Shown here in pieces: positions 1 to 13,600 of a stretch of DNA of 64,000 bases. This DNA comes from Prunella strophiata (taxonomy: Eukaryota > Chordata > Aves > Passeriformes > Prunellidae). The DNA is taken from assembly GCA_036583965.1 (NCBI GenBank), contig JAZBQD010000030.1, positions 83,766,800 to 83,830,799 on the forward strand, given 5' to 3'. Under the pieces are notes generated by a model. It was not told the DNA's origin. It saw nothing but the letters and a program-made list of their open reading frames with translations, and did not search any database. Position 1 is the stretch's first letter. The number at the start of each line of letters is the position of its first letter. The position numbers were made by a program, and so were the translations under genes.

Positions 1-2557
1 TAGATAAAAACAAGACCTTGTCAACCATTCCTTATTTCTGTAATCGTGGATCACATACACTTTTTTGTCCCCATGTTTTTGTTCTTTCTCGTGAAAAATT
101 TGTTTCAAAAGGAGTATTTGTGTCCCATCTTTCATGTGAAGCATAATACAGCTATTAGTTTTTGCCTTTGCCAGCTGCTGGCAATATAGCAGTACATTCA
201 ATTGTGGTTTGCATGTTAATATACAAGATGCATTAAAGTTAACAATCTGTGCAGCTAATACGTCTGAGGAAATACTGAGAGATTAATGTTGTGAAGTTTT
301 TGACTATTCCTTTCTTGCAGTGGAGGATGTGGAGTACTTGGTCCTTACTAGAAACCATTTCCTTCTTGTCTGTTTGCTTTGGTATTGTGAACCTGTGTGT
401 AACTTCAATCTGTGGAGCCAGCAACAGGCAGTTTAGAGGTACCAGAAATTACCATTATTTAGTGTGTACTAGGAAACACTGAGGCCACTCTTGCCCTCTG
501 AGTTGTCTCCTAAGTATAAGAAGATAAGAAAGGTGTGTTTAACTTTTATATTATGATACAGCTACTTTTATATTATCATATACCTTGTCAGTTGCCTTTT
601 GTGGAGCTTAACTACGTCAGGATGTGCCCGTATACCTTTGACTGACCTGTATCATCCAAAGTATTCAGAAGATTAATAAATTCCTTGTTTTGGGAGAAAT
701 GTCCCAAACATTTGATGTTGAAGGAGAGATGCTTGTCATTGACAGAGATTCTGTGAAGACAGTCTTCACAGGTGAAGTCACTGTACTAATCAGTACTACT
801 GAATATCATTATCTGATGGAGGAAAGACTGAAATGAACTTCCAGTTCATCAGGGAAAATTTGATCAGAGTTTTAGTACTTGATGAGTGCTGTGAATTCTT
901 CCTTTGATTAAATGAAATTTCTCTAGGGAAAAAGACTAGACTAAGCATCTCAGAGATTGAATTAAACATTTATTTATTTAGCTTTATTTAATTAATTGTC
1001 CTTTAAAATACCTGTTCTGTGAAAAAAACCCTGTAATGTTGAATTTAGCAAAGGTATGCCTATTTAGGTTGAGACTGAGTATTAGGCATATCAAAGTGGA
1101 AATGAGAACCTATTTTTGACTGAAGGCTTGTCTTAGGAGGCAGCTCAGTGATGAGTGAATTAGATGTCTCTCCATAACATATTCTGTCACTAAGCCTAAG
1201 GGTTTGGAATTATTGGGTGAAATCATGATCTGTGTTGCACCAGGTGTCAACTTAGATCATCACAGCTGTTTGCAAAAAGGTCTGACCAGAAGGGATTGTT
1301 TATTTACTTCTGAGGGGTAACTGCTTCCAAAGTACTGTAGGTAGCTAAATTGCATTTCTGCAAGCATTTAATTTCCCTATGCCTACTTGCACCTTTAATT
1401 TCTTATTAATGTTTTTGGAGCGTTCCCCCCAAACTGAAATTCACCTGTTTAGTTTAATTGGTTTTGCTCTGTGTTTTATCTTCTTTCAAAACTCTCAGCC
1501 ATTCTTCTCCACCCTTTTCTCCTCTGGTTTTATCAGACCTTGCAGCCAGCTTTTTCCTGCTGGTGGTCTGTGTTCCCTCGTGGCAAGTCAACAGACTGCT
1601 GTGCTCAGCAATCAATAAGTTGTATTACTGCCACGTCATTAACACTATGGCTTTAACGTCAGACCTTTTCCACCTTTTCCTGGCCTTTGATTATTGTATT
1701 TATAAACGTTATATGGTAGCTGAGCAAGCATTATCTTGCCACTCTTTTTCGCTTGTCGTCGGGCTTAATAGCTGTTTCCAGTGGACACTTGAGTGTTGCC
1801 AAGTGAGCGTAGGAGGGGCGGAGATCTGTGCTCCTCCCTGCCAATGATACTTCTCTCCAGTAACTTGGTATTAACCGAGTCGCAACTGTTACACAACAAA
1901 ATCTAAACAATTGTATTGTTACCGTACCCTTGTTTTTCTAAAAATTCATGCTGTTCCCCCTTGGTAACTGACCAAGAAAAAAAAGGGAGGGAGGCAAAAT
2001 CAGAGCAGGAAGGAGAGCAGAACTCTCACTTGGTAGACTACTGTTTCTGTGCCATAAGATGAGTGATAGAAAGCATTCTTTGTAGCAAATAGCGAGGTCG
2101 GAGTCAGGACAGAAAACTGAGCAGTGCCCACAGAGCATAATATGTAGCTCTTACCTGATTGCATTCACCTTGCCAGCAAGACATTTAGGTGTCAGGAGGT
2201 ATCTGCCTGGCTCTGTCACCTTCCTGTTCTGTGGAGGGTTTTTTGGAAACTCTAAAAATTGCATCTTCCTTCCTCTTTTCTATGGTGTGGAGAACAATGC
2301 TTGATCTTGGTCAGTTTTTATTAAGGTCGTTAATCATCCTGGATGTACCTTTTAGGTGGGTCTTTCCATTGTGTCGATACAACTCATTTTTTTTTTGTGT
2401 AAGTTGGGGTCTGTTCAGTGGTTCATTTCATAAGAGTATAAGTTTGGAAGGCTGATGTTAATGGTAATAGCTGTAATTGTTGTCATTTAATGCATTGTTC
2501 TCCTGAGGCTCCAGAAACCATGAACTGACTGCTGTTTCTGGCAGGCTATGTATTGAA

Positions 2558-2605
2558 TTCAATATGCTATGTATAGCATATTGAAAACAATATGCTATAA
2601 TTGTT
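2558..2605. repeat. Hairpin cluster: 12-bp perfect inverted repeat plus second 6-bp stem
   Basis: TTCAATATGCTA at 2558-2569 is the exact reverse complement of 2574-2585, with loop TGTA. Immediately after, AACAAT (2586-2591) pairs with ATTGTT (2600-2605). The word atatgcta recurs a third time near 2609-2616. No known element was recognised. Confidence 0.8.
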
Positions 2606-5600
2606 TCTATATGCTAAAAAGATTAGAATTCCATTAAGTGCATATTATCTTTTTGCACATCAGTGTTCAGTGCTACACGAACAGTAAGACAGCCATAATG
2701 AAAAGTTTGTAATCTAAAACTTGAGAAATTGAGATAAATCCGTAAGAGTAATTTGAAGGGACTGTTGTTCCCCCCTTTATTGCAGGACAACTTACCTTGT
2801 TTTTGAGTAATTCCAAATAATTTTATGTCTGTACACATTCAATAACAATACATGTATAGGAGTATAATTTAATTTAACGTATTGAAATTTTAAAATTGCC
2901 ATCATTAGAAAGAATAGAAAGCCACATTTGGTATAGCCCAAAGCAAAAAAAATTGCACGCTATTTGCAGATGTTTCTTTCCTCTTTAACTCCCTTTTAAT
3001 TTTTTTACTCTTTAAATGCTTTCTGAGAAGTTGCCATGAGTGTCAGGAGTATTGTTCTCTTTGGCTTAAAAATAGCATGTGTGAAAGTTTTCCTCTTGCT
3101 TAGAGAATTATTTCTCCTTTTTATCTTTCTATTTAATTTTTTTTAAAAATTATTTTAAAGTAAGTTTTCTCCTTCATACCCCCTATGAATGGAATTGAGT
3201 ATTATTTCTTGAGAAGCATTTTGGAGCCAGGAAATAAATATCTTTGGAGGAGCTAATGAAATTTTTGAAAAGTTTAAAAGTAAAGCGCCAACTTAAAGGA
3301 TCTGTCAGCTTTCAAAGTAGTATCTTGGTGCTTTTTTCTAAGTGAAGTTTATGGCCTTTATTGCTACCACCTGAAATCCACCATTTTGGCCAATAGCAGA
3401 TAGTTTTTTACACTCATTACAAAAAAAACTAGATGAAAACAAAAATTGCTTTAGTCAAAGTGGATGGAAATGCACATTTCTGTAAGGCAGAAATACAGAC
3501 TGAATACAGAATAAACATCTGAGAATAAGGGTGTATGAATAAAATGTAATCTTTTTGTGTGTCGATCTGAAATCATCTAATGTCATTTTGTTAGGAATAT
3601 AAATAAAAGCAGATTGTTAGGTGGAGTACGTGTTACTTTCAGTGAGCTTTTCTGTTTCTATCTATGTTTGTATAGTTTTTTGCAAGGATATATCTTATCA
3701 CAGAACACATCTAATCAGCATTAACTGTAAAAGAAAGTTTGATGCAGTTGCACTGTCTTCTGAAGCATGAAACATGTTGAGAGCCGGATGTGTGAGCAGT
3801 GGCTTCAGAGTGGAGACTCAATTTCTTCCTTTCTCAGTCTAAGCAGTAGCTTCATTGTCTAGAGCCTGTGTTCTGAATCAGAATCATACTGTCACTTTCT
3901 GTTTCATGGCTAGCTCCAAAAACTGAATTGGTGACTAAAATTCCTAAAAACCTGCATCAGTCTTAACTAAGGAGAAAAGAGATGAGTGAATGAGCCTAAT
4001 GTGACAGCTCTTCTTATCAGGGAAGGGCCTTGCTGGGTAAAGAAGCTGGTCTTTTATCTGAAGGCAGAAATGACACAAAAGTAAGTTGGTGAAAGATTAT
4101 ATGCACACTTAGTTGGGTGTTAGTGATATGCTCAATTTGTGCTGTTGTGTGCAGTAAAGTAGAAATCATTTGACTTTTCCCCCCTCACTGTGAAATAGTG
4201 AGTAGGGTGCTCAGGTATTGCAAGTGATCTACTGTCTCTCTTTAGCTTGTATTAACTTGGGCATAGGTTGGTGCATATGAACTTACTTGGGTATGTGTTG
4301 TGTAAAGTCAGAATTTTTTTTTTTTTAATGAGGAGTACAAAATGAGGGTTTTGGTGAAGATTTTGTCTTTTTGTTATTTACCTTAATGTATTGCTTTCTC
4401 ATTTCACATGATGATTAAAGTGCATTATCTAGGGATGGCTCTCTTTCAAATCTAATATATATAAACAGAAAATACAAATTTGGCCAGTTGGCTTTTTAAG
4501 GGATGGTCATTAGAGGTTTTAATAATGAAGAAAGAATAAATCTGTTTCTGTGTAAAAGGACTTGGAAGTGTGACATTTGTACATGTGATCTTTACTGCAT
4601 TGTGTGTATTTTCTTTCTTGCGACGGCTCTTGGGGTCTGCTGAAAAAATTATTAATTTCCTTATGTTATGGAGTACTGGAAAATAAATAAGCAAATTGCC
4701 TAAGTGCAAGAGGACTTAGCTGGAAAGCAAGCCTGCTGGCTGGTGAGTCTCACTTGCCTGACATTCACTGTCTCATAAGAGAATGACCTTTTACATTTCC
4801 AGTGAACAGTCACCTGTTGGGATGTAGGCAGAAATCCAGGCTGATAGCTACACGGACTCGTCAGTCTTGGAGAACAGGCCTTTTTTAAACAGATTTATTG
4901 TGTTGGACACTGAACTGGGACGTGTTTCTTGAGGCTCACCAGACTTCTGCAATCCTGAAGCTGATTAAAATGGTCGCTCACATTACAGTGTAATACTGTT
5001 TTCCCTTATCTGTGTGGTACTTTATTTTTTACAATTGAATTTTCCATCCATAATAATTTTATTCTTTCATTCTGTATCTACCTACCTGTATTCCCCATGC
5101 TGCTCAGTTTTCCACTGTTCAGGATGATTGAAATTGTGTGACTGTGCATAAGAAGTTAAGTCATAGTCAGAGCTTTAAAAATAACTTGTCCAGGTTTAGT
5201 TCTGCACTTTAACCAATAGTGATACAAATGTAGCAATTACAATTACACAGACAGAAGTGAATGGCATTTAGCATATTGTAATTGCCTCATGTGGTTAGTT
5301 ACCTTGAAGTGAGCTTAGTCATTAAGACAAAGGGTTAGAAACTGGACTTTAAAAAAAAACCACTTAATGTAAATTAGGAATTATTTAAATAATTGACCTT
5401 TCCCTATTTTGGTAAGATAGGACACTTTTTAGAATTGGGTGAAAATTCATTGACTAGATGATACAGATTTGTATAGATCCAATTTATACGAAAGAAAACT
5501 GGTTTAGACAAGAATTAGGATGGAAAACAGTTCTTGCAAGCATGTGAGAGAATATATAAAGATCATTAACATAAAAATAAATCAGTGCACTGCTATTGAG

Positions 5601-6789
5601 TAGCTGTTCCAGAGCTAAGTTATATTTCAGAATAGTGTTTTTATAAGTATATATGCCAGAATATACTTCCCTATTAAAATTTTAAAAAAATAACAGTGGC
5701 TAAAGGAAAGATAAGTGTTCAAAACCACCTTAAAAATCAGATCTCAGTCAGAGTAGCCTCATAAACTGTGAGCCATGGAGATTATTTTTGTTGTTGTGCA
5801 CCAAGAGCCTTGGCATATTCACTGCTCTCACATAACATGCAAATTTATTCTGTTTTGTGTAATTCAGTCACAGCTAAAGACTGGTGTTGGCTAAAGTGAT
5901 TTTGATGTTAAGTTCCTGTTTGCTTTGGAGATGGGTAGGATTTTAAAATTTTCTTGTTATTTGATGGTTTATAGGTCTGTATTTTTATTGTTTTATTCCC
6001 AAATATGAAAGGCTCAGACAAGAGACAATCAAAATAGGGATGTGTTTGAGCAAGATTCATCTGTTAGGTGTGTAAACTTGTAAAAAGATGCTGCTTAAGT
6101 TAATTCAGCTACTTTTGGTTTAATTTTTGTCATGTTAGGTATTTACTATCAAGCACTGTGATGTTGTTGGAAAGGGCAGGGGAAAGCATTTAGGAATCTA
6201 CTGGTAATAATGACTAGATAGTGCTTTCACTCTTCCAGAAAGCTGTGGTTTGGGGACTGGGGGCTTGGAAAGTGCTGTCAGTAGAACAAGCTGTTCTGGA
6301 GTAAGTGGAAAGACTAGGTTCATGGTCTTTTTCTGATATCTTTTATGGGCTTTTCATAGTAAAGCTGACTTAATCAAAGAAGTTGTATTTTAAAGGTTAT
6401 AGATTGAAAACAGAAAATGAAACTTATTTTTAGTGTAAGCGTCTATGTATTCTGTTAGTAGTGACCTACTCTCTGAAAAGAGGAAACCAAGAATACACAA
6501 GCTAGAAGCTGAAAAAATTTGACCCTGAAATCATATAATATCCTACTAACAAGAGTGACTGAAATTGTTAGAGATTCTCATTAATCTGTTACATTTGCTT
6601 TTTGCAGAAGTTTGAAAGGATAGAGGTTTTCTCTTGAGAGGAATTTGTGTATACCCCTCAGAAGAAAGTATTCTGTTCACCATAGGTGAAGAGGAAATGA
6701 GACTAAGATTCTTCTGGCCTTGAAATCTGCGGATATGAATATGTATCCTTTTCCTTCTTTGGTCCATGAACATTTAAAGTTTGACTAAT

Positions 6790-6990
6790 AGCTATTATAA
6801 TAAGCCTTCAGGGCTTCAATTGCCTGTGGGGTCAGGAAGAAATTATTTTCCTGATGTGTAATTTGGCTTCTTGGCTGCTGATTTGTGCAGTGGCAGATCA
6901 CGCTGTGACAGCTGAAATTCTTCCTACCCCAAATATTATGTTGTGCCCCTCTTGTAGCAGTCACCAGTCATGTGGCAGGGACGACTGAAA
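6790..6990 (+). repeat. Possible ancient CR1/L3-like LINE relic
   Basis: The phrase ggggtcaggaagaaatt followed by ttttcctga and ggcttcttggctgc recalls the 3-prime untranslated end of old amniote CR1/L3 LINEs, which contain a GGGGTCAGGAAGGAATTTT core. The match is short and degraded and was judged from memory, so the limits are approximate. Confidence 0.3.
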
Positions 6991-9900
6991 TGGCACAGGC
7001 AAGAATTGTTAATTTGCTGCATTTTACTATTCCAGAGTATTAAAGTATTGGCTACAGTATTAGGCTGGTAATGGACCATGATGGTATCAGCTTAAGCTTT
7101 GAGAAGAAGTTTTCCCAGGGGAAATTGTTAAGGACTTAGCAGAAAACAGTCATCTTCCTCTGTAGCATGGGGAATGGTTCACCTAACAAAGCATGCCCAA
7201 GTGATCTCATACTTAATTACTTACAGTGACTTTGCACATTGGTAATAACCTATTGTCTATTGGTGACATATGTATTTTGTGCAAAAGGTCAGTAAAAACT
7301 GGTTTTGGGCTTGCATTGCCAAGTTAGTGAACTTGCATAGGTCAGGTAGCACAAGTGCAAAAGATGAGCAACTGCTTCTAATTCTGGAACAGGCAAAAAA
7401 GTACCCACAAGGGCACTGTCAGCATTCCACTTTGAAGAAGACTGTCCTCTCTGTGGTCCATGTTGGATGGTTTGAGAGCTGCTCTTAGAGGGATTCGAGT
7501 GACTCTTTATGACTCGTCAGTGGAGTTTTTTTAAAATGTAATTAGTTTTGCCTCATTTGAATGAGGTGGCTTGTTGTTTCATCCTGACTTGAGAGTCTGA
7601 GAAGCCAGTTGCAAAAACAAGCTTTCATCTCATGAAGGTATGTGTATTTACTTGCCATTTCCTTGCTTTGATGAAATAACCAATAAAGAGAAATGCAGGC
7701 TTGAAAGTTAGTCTGAACCAAAATGAAAGGTATAACCACAGCAACTTCATCATTCGCCTCGGTTGAGATGTGTCTGCTGTGAAATGGACAGCAGCCAGAC
7801 TTTGCAGTGCATCTGACTTCACCTGGCACTGTCACCTGCTCTCTGAAAACATTTCTTAAATGATATAGTGATGAATAGCACTTCTATTTAACAGGTGTTA
7901 TCCACTCAAAATGTTCTGTAACATCTGTTGCTTTGTTCATAAGTTGTTGTGAAGATGAAATAACTAAAGAGTGGCTGAAAAGGTGTTTGGGGCTTACAGA
8001 AAGTCTGTGCATTCAAGATGCTTGGGTAGAAAGCTTAGGCTAATTTCTGGGGGCTTCAGTGCATGTTATCTTTGTGGAAGAATTCTTGCTGCTTTCTGCT
8101 CTTTGTACTGATGGTGTATCATATTTCAATCAGGGGAAAAAAGCCTCAGAAATACTAAGAACTTGTGATTAGATGAAATAGCCTTTTATGCTTTGCTGGT
8201 TGTTAATAGCTCATTTATATAAAAAGTTTTCTAATGACTTTTTTTGTTTCTGCCTAATGTCACAATTAAGTGCTGTATATTCTCTGTTTCCAAACTAGAG
8301 ATCTAGGTAGCAATAGAATGCCAAAAAGTCCAACTTCAGAGGTGCAATTCCTTTTGATTAATAAGAAGGTTTGCTTGTATCTATATTTTTTTTTTTAATT
8401 GTGATTGCTGAACTTCCAGTAAATCAAATACATGAGAAAGTATAATTTCATTCTGTATTTTTCCCCGAGTTAAAAATTGAGAATTTTCCCTCTGTGCTAG
8501 TTAATCTGTGATTTGGGGTTCTTGTGCAGAGGATGAGCCTGACACTTCTGTGAAATCACAATTAACTGTCATACTCTGCATTTTAACCTAACGTGTCAAA
8601 GCTTCATTTTCTTACATCTTGCACTACAATACACTTAGCCTTTTTTTCAGTGATTTTAAAACCAAAATTAAACCATGAAATTAATGCCTTGCATCATATG
8701 TATTTCTGGTTAAATTGAGAATAATTCACTTGTTCTTTGTTCGGGCATTAAACTTTAAACTGGCAGACCTATTCCAATAATTTAAGGTTTAAAAGCCCAA
8801 AATTTCACGAACTGTATGACTTGATTTTGTAACAGCTCTTCAATGCTGTTTTGGTTTGTTTGGGTTTTGTTGTTTTTTATTTTAATCTCTTGCCCTATGG
8901 TCTGTATGGCTCTTCAATATAAATGATTGACCAAACTCCTGGTTCTTGGATCAGGATCGATTTTTTGTTTGTTTTGAGTAAGATTAAGGTAATAGCAATA
9001 AGTACACACAAAAAAATACTAACTTATTGCTGGCACTACTGAGTAGGACTTCTCATGGCACTGGAAATATTGCAGTGTCAGTGTAAATATTGCAGGACGT
9101 GTGTGTTGTTTATGAGCTCCCCCTTTCTTCTCTCAGGTGATTCTCACACCCCACCTGAGCTGGGCTTTCTCAGTCTGTGCACATTAGAGTTGTGTGGTAT
9201 GGTAGCTTGAAAAGTAATTGTATATAAATTTGTTGTTTGGGGATCTTTTACATTTGTTGCAGGGTTTTTGTGTACTAAAAGAGACTTTTGGAGATGATAA
9301 CAGCAATCTTTGTCTTGTATTAACTTTTACTTTGGCTCATATCAAAGCAAGGTTGTGGAGCTTGGCTTTTAAGGAGAAGGTATCAAAATGTGTGGGGAAG
9401 TCAGGGATGCAGAATGGGATTTGCAAACAGTGATATGTTAAGTAGCATAGTGAATTTTGGGTGCTGAGTGAGGTGTCACGAAAGCATCCAGTGAGGAAAT
9501 GTTTGGGACAAATATATGTCAAAGCTAATTTTTCTCTGTGTGGTAGGTGCCTTTACTCTTGTCTACCAAGAGTGCTTTTTGTTTTCTGAAAGTACTGACA
9601 CTTTTTTTGTTTAAAGCATCCTAGAGTAGCATTGTTGGTGATGTTATAATAAACAAAGCTTCAAAGTGGGAGATAAAGGTCTGAGTCTCCTTTTTCAGAG
9701 TGGGATTCAAAATCCATCTTCCAGAATGCTGCTGCATTTTATTCTAAAGACCTCTTTTGTGTGTGTGTATGTATGTGAGTAGATTTTTGGGGAAAAAATG
9801 TACAACTCTTTGAACCTTTCTTTCCTCTTTAAATCATACTCATTCTTGTACAGGTTATTATATTTTACAGGAAGGGCAAAGCCTTTATTTCTTTGTCTTT

Positions 9901-10544
9901 AGAAGAAAGTTGCATTCCCAACATTTTAAAAGGAATTGAAAAACAGTTGCCTGACCAAACATGTAGAGGAAATGAGTGAAGTGTTTGAGGATCCTATATT
10001 TGACTGAGACATGAACTTTTCTTGGAGTTTAGTCTTATGGTGCAAACACTTCTAAACTGTTTCAAATTTTAATATGTTCCTGTCAAGATGGAGAGGATTG
10101 TTGCCATGCCAAGGATTAGGCTGCAGTGTGAAGGAGGCTTTCCAGATGTACAGTAAAGATTATTGGTGTGTAAATGAAACAGAAATTCTGTTTGAACTCT
10201 TTGTGGGCTTAGATGTATTAAACTAATTTGTTCAGGTACCCAGCCTGTCATATTTGTTGAAGTATGGAGCTTCTTGGTACAATCACTCTTTTTTTGGGGC
10301 CCTAGAAGAAGTCTTTCCCTTTAGAGTTTAACATTTTTAAGGTGAAAGATTTAATTTGCCAAGTGTGGTACTTCTCAAGCAAAATTAGTGTCACAGGCTT
10401 GTGTTTGTTATTTTGGTAGATTATGCATTATTATTTTGGTTTGTCATAGCTCTGTCTACAAAATGAAGATGTTTAAATTTTTCTTCTGATTTGGTGACAA
10501 AATGGGTTTTTATTAAATTACTTAATTTTTTGTTTTCTTTGCAG

Positions 10545-10606
10545 CTTTCATCCAGTCGGATGGCATAATAGAAATGCTACGTTTTGATGAAGGAGACCTA
10601 TTGCAG
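10545..10606 (+). CDS. TMEM131: TMEM131 exon A (window exon 1), 62 bases
   Basis: The acceptor is ttctttgcag and the donor gtatgt. It begins with the last two bases of a split Ala codon and encodes [21 protein letters not shown] up to a whole codon. In TMEM131 this segment directly follows the signal-peptide exon, so it is probably coding exon 2 of the gene. Residues 1-21 of the partial product. Confidence 0.93.
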
Positions 10607-13600
10607 GTATGTGGTCTGAGTAAATCATCTGATCTAGCAATGTTGCATCTTTTTGACAGCTGCTTTTTGAGCTCATGGGTTTGTGGAGCTCTGAAAACAA
10701 GCAAGCATTAAGCTCAAGTCCACAGAACCTTTGAACTTTCTAGTTACTTTCAACAGTATGCTTCCATGTGGCCAGAGGTTGTGGTTCCTTGATGTTTTGT
10801 GTTGGGAAAACTCGTGGGTTTTACCACAGGTTCTCTCACAGGTTCTTCTTCCTTTCTCAGAAAGATTGGGGGATACTTTGTGTTTAAAGCTCATCTTGAT
10901 CCAGAGTTGGGATGCAATTGACTAACTCATCGGTAGGAACTGCAAGTGTTGCAAGATTCCCAAAATTAAAGGCATTTCTTGGGACCAAGTTACCATTGGG
11001 TTTAAAGAAATTCTGATTACTGCAGTGAAGTAATTACTGTTGCAAATAGTTGTTTTTCAGGTATGATGTTGCCATTCTGTCAGTTTTCTTTTGGTCTGAG
11101 TCAAAATGGGAAAACAGTTAATTTTGAAGAATATATGCTGAAATTTTGAGATGATGGTGGTAGCTAGGATGACATACATAGCAACATTGCTTGATACTAG
11201 AGCTACATTGCTGTGAAGTTCTGTTGACTAGGATTTCATATGCATGCATTTTGTGGATTGCATGTATGTTGAGAATATTTTTCTTAAAATTCCTTGATGG
11301 TGATAGTCTACTATCACCTTACTACTTGAAAGGGAGCAGAGGAGTTAGCAGTGCTGCGCTTGATTTAGAATTCCTATCTCCTGTGTAGCTGAGAAAGTCA
11401 ATATATGCATCAACATATTACATGTTTCAGATTTATGATGTTGAATTTTTGGGTTTTCCCTGCCTACCAAGTTGTTTAGGTTAGTTTCTTTCTTTCTTCA
11501 ATCCTTTGTCCTTAATGTAACTCAAGAATATCTTACTGTAGATGTTAGGACTATAATGTACAAGAGTTAAGATACTTCAATTTATGTAAACTAGTTACAG
11601 GAGATATTGCAGTTAAAAACAAATAAACCCCTCAAAGAAACCCTCCCAAACCCAAATACCCTACCAAACAAGCAAACAAAAAAGCCTCAGGTTCTTTGTT
11701 AGCCAGTTGTTCAGCTGTCATGTGCTAAACATATTCTCATAGTAGATATCTGGGTATAGGCTTATGTTTGGATGTGTAGAGTGGTAGGTTTTCCATGTAG
11801 TGGTTGCAGTTTCAGTTATTAAAGCTTTCAACTATGAATATTTCTTTAACTTGCATGAAGATACCACATATCACCATAAATATAAGGAAAGAACCCACAA
11901 GACTTAGTTTATTTTCTTTTACATACTCTACTAGAACACATTTTGTTTGATGCAAGTGGTTTAATAAAAACAACAGAGATATCATTGGCCCAGTGTTTAA
12001 GGTAAAATGATAGGTAGTTGCATTCACTCCTCTATAGTTTAAGTGTTTCTTTCTTACCAGGACTATTTTTTTAAACTAGTTCAAATTAATCTTAAAAATC
12101 TGTAATTATCTTACTCATTTTAGCACTATATTAACCACTTGTTCTTAGACTAGAAAGTAATGGTACTGCTGTGAGACATTCAATAAGTCATATCAAGATG
12201 GGAAAGTAAAAGGATTGTTAATTATACTAACTATTGCAAGATGTAACAATATTATTACAGTGGGACAAATTCAAACAATTTTGCATTGGGCTGCCACTTC
12301 CCTTAATATGTTGCTGAATGTTTGATTTAAAACAAAACAAGAGAGACAAAACTTCTGATAAGTGGTTTGTATATTTTATGTTATGGTTGTGGCTCTTAAG
12401 CCAAACATACTTATATAAGTGAAACCACTTCCTTTTACTGAGAATGATAGTGTACATTGTTTTCTCTAGCTTACAAATTATTTGGGTATTTTCATGTAGA
12501 TATTAACATGGTGACATCTTGTGACTACTTACTGCAATTTAAAAAAAGCAATTACACTCTTGTAAAACTAGACTTTTGTCTTGTGAACAGCAGTTACTTA
12601 AGTTTTAAACCTACTGTGATGTCACTGACTGTTTCTCTTTTGGGCTTTCCATAAGCTTTCAAAAATGTCTGTTGTTCATTACAAATACTGTGATGTAGTA
12701 GTAACTCAGTATTCTCTAATGTTATGTCACCTTCAGTTGGTTTGTTGGTTTTTTTTAATATAAAAAAATAACCAATTCAGTACATAAAGTGATTCATCAT
12801 CATTGAGGTATCAAAGCCATCTCCAGTCTTGGTTTATCTCCACTTCCCCCAAGAATCTGATAACTTTAGAGCAGAAGCAAGCTTTTTCTTGTTTGAAAGT
12901 TGCTTTACAGGTAAAGTAAATCAAATGCCAAGCCTTGAATAATTTTATTTTTAGGGATTCCTGCCACTTTCTTCCAGTTAATGTGAACCCTCTTGATACT
13001 GGTTTTCTGTACTAATTTATAGTATATACTGTTGGCAAAATACTCCTTATGTCTTTCATTCACACTTTAGGAATTTTGTTGTAAAAAGTGAATGTGATGA
13101 AAAGATTGGTTTGACCAGTCTGAAAACCACTATTTATTGAAAGAGAGTAAATCTTTAAATATTTAAGTAGAAAAGCATTTCATTGATAAAAATGAACTGA
13201 CAATGGAAATTTCATGAGCTCGTGCTACTAGATAACTAGCAAAAGTAGAGACTGTACTCTTTGGGTGTGGACTTAGAGTTTGTGGTTTAGAAAGTGCTAT
13301 ACTCTGTAGTTCAACCTTCTGAGAAAAGTGAGAATTCTGTTCTTTAGCATATGTGTTCAGATTAAAGGTTTCGAGCTAAATAAATTGATGCTAGTTCTGC
13401 CTGTGGATTAAATTAAAATAACAAGGAAATTTCTTAATTCTTTCTATTCACATGAATTGGTCCCTTTAAGAACTCAACTTTTTGAATTCTTCAAATAATT
13501 CATTTAGATCCTGAATATAGGGTAAGAATAGTATTAATGTAAATGCAATGTAGGGTTTGGGGTTTTTTTTTCAATAGCAGGTGGTTTGCAGATGTCTGTA

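Larger units (their letters stand above)
1..10544 (+). other. 3-prime part of the TMEM131 intron upstream of exon A
   Basis: No exon, CpG island, promoter or RNA gene was found, so the TMEM131 promoter and signal-peptide exon must lie further upstream. The stretch is AT-rich unique-looking sequence with short open frames lacking recognisable domains. It holds a hairpin cluster at 2558-2605 and a possible relic repeat near 6790-6990. Confidence 0.8.

Noticed and set aside
1458..1847. 129-residue open frame, Cys and Phe rich
   Set aside because: Composition follows local pyrimidine richness. Overlapping frames are open in parallel and there are no promoter or family features.
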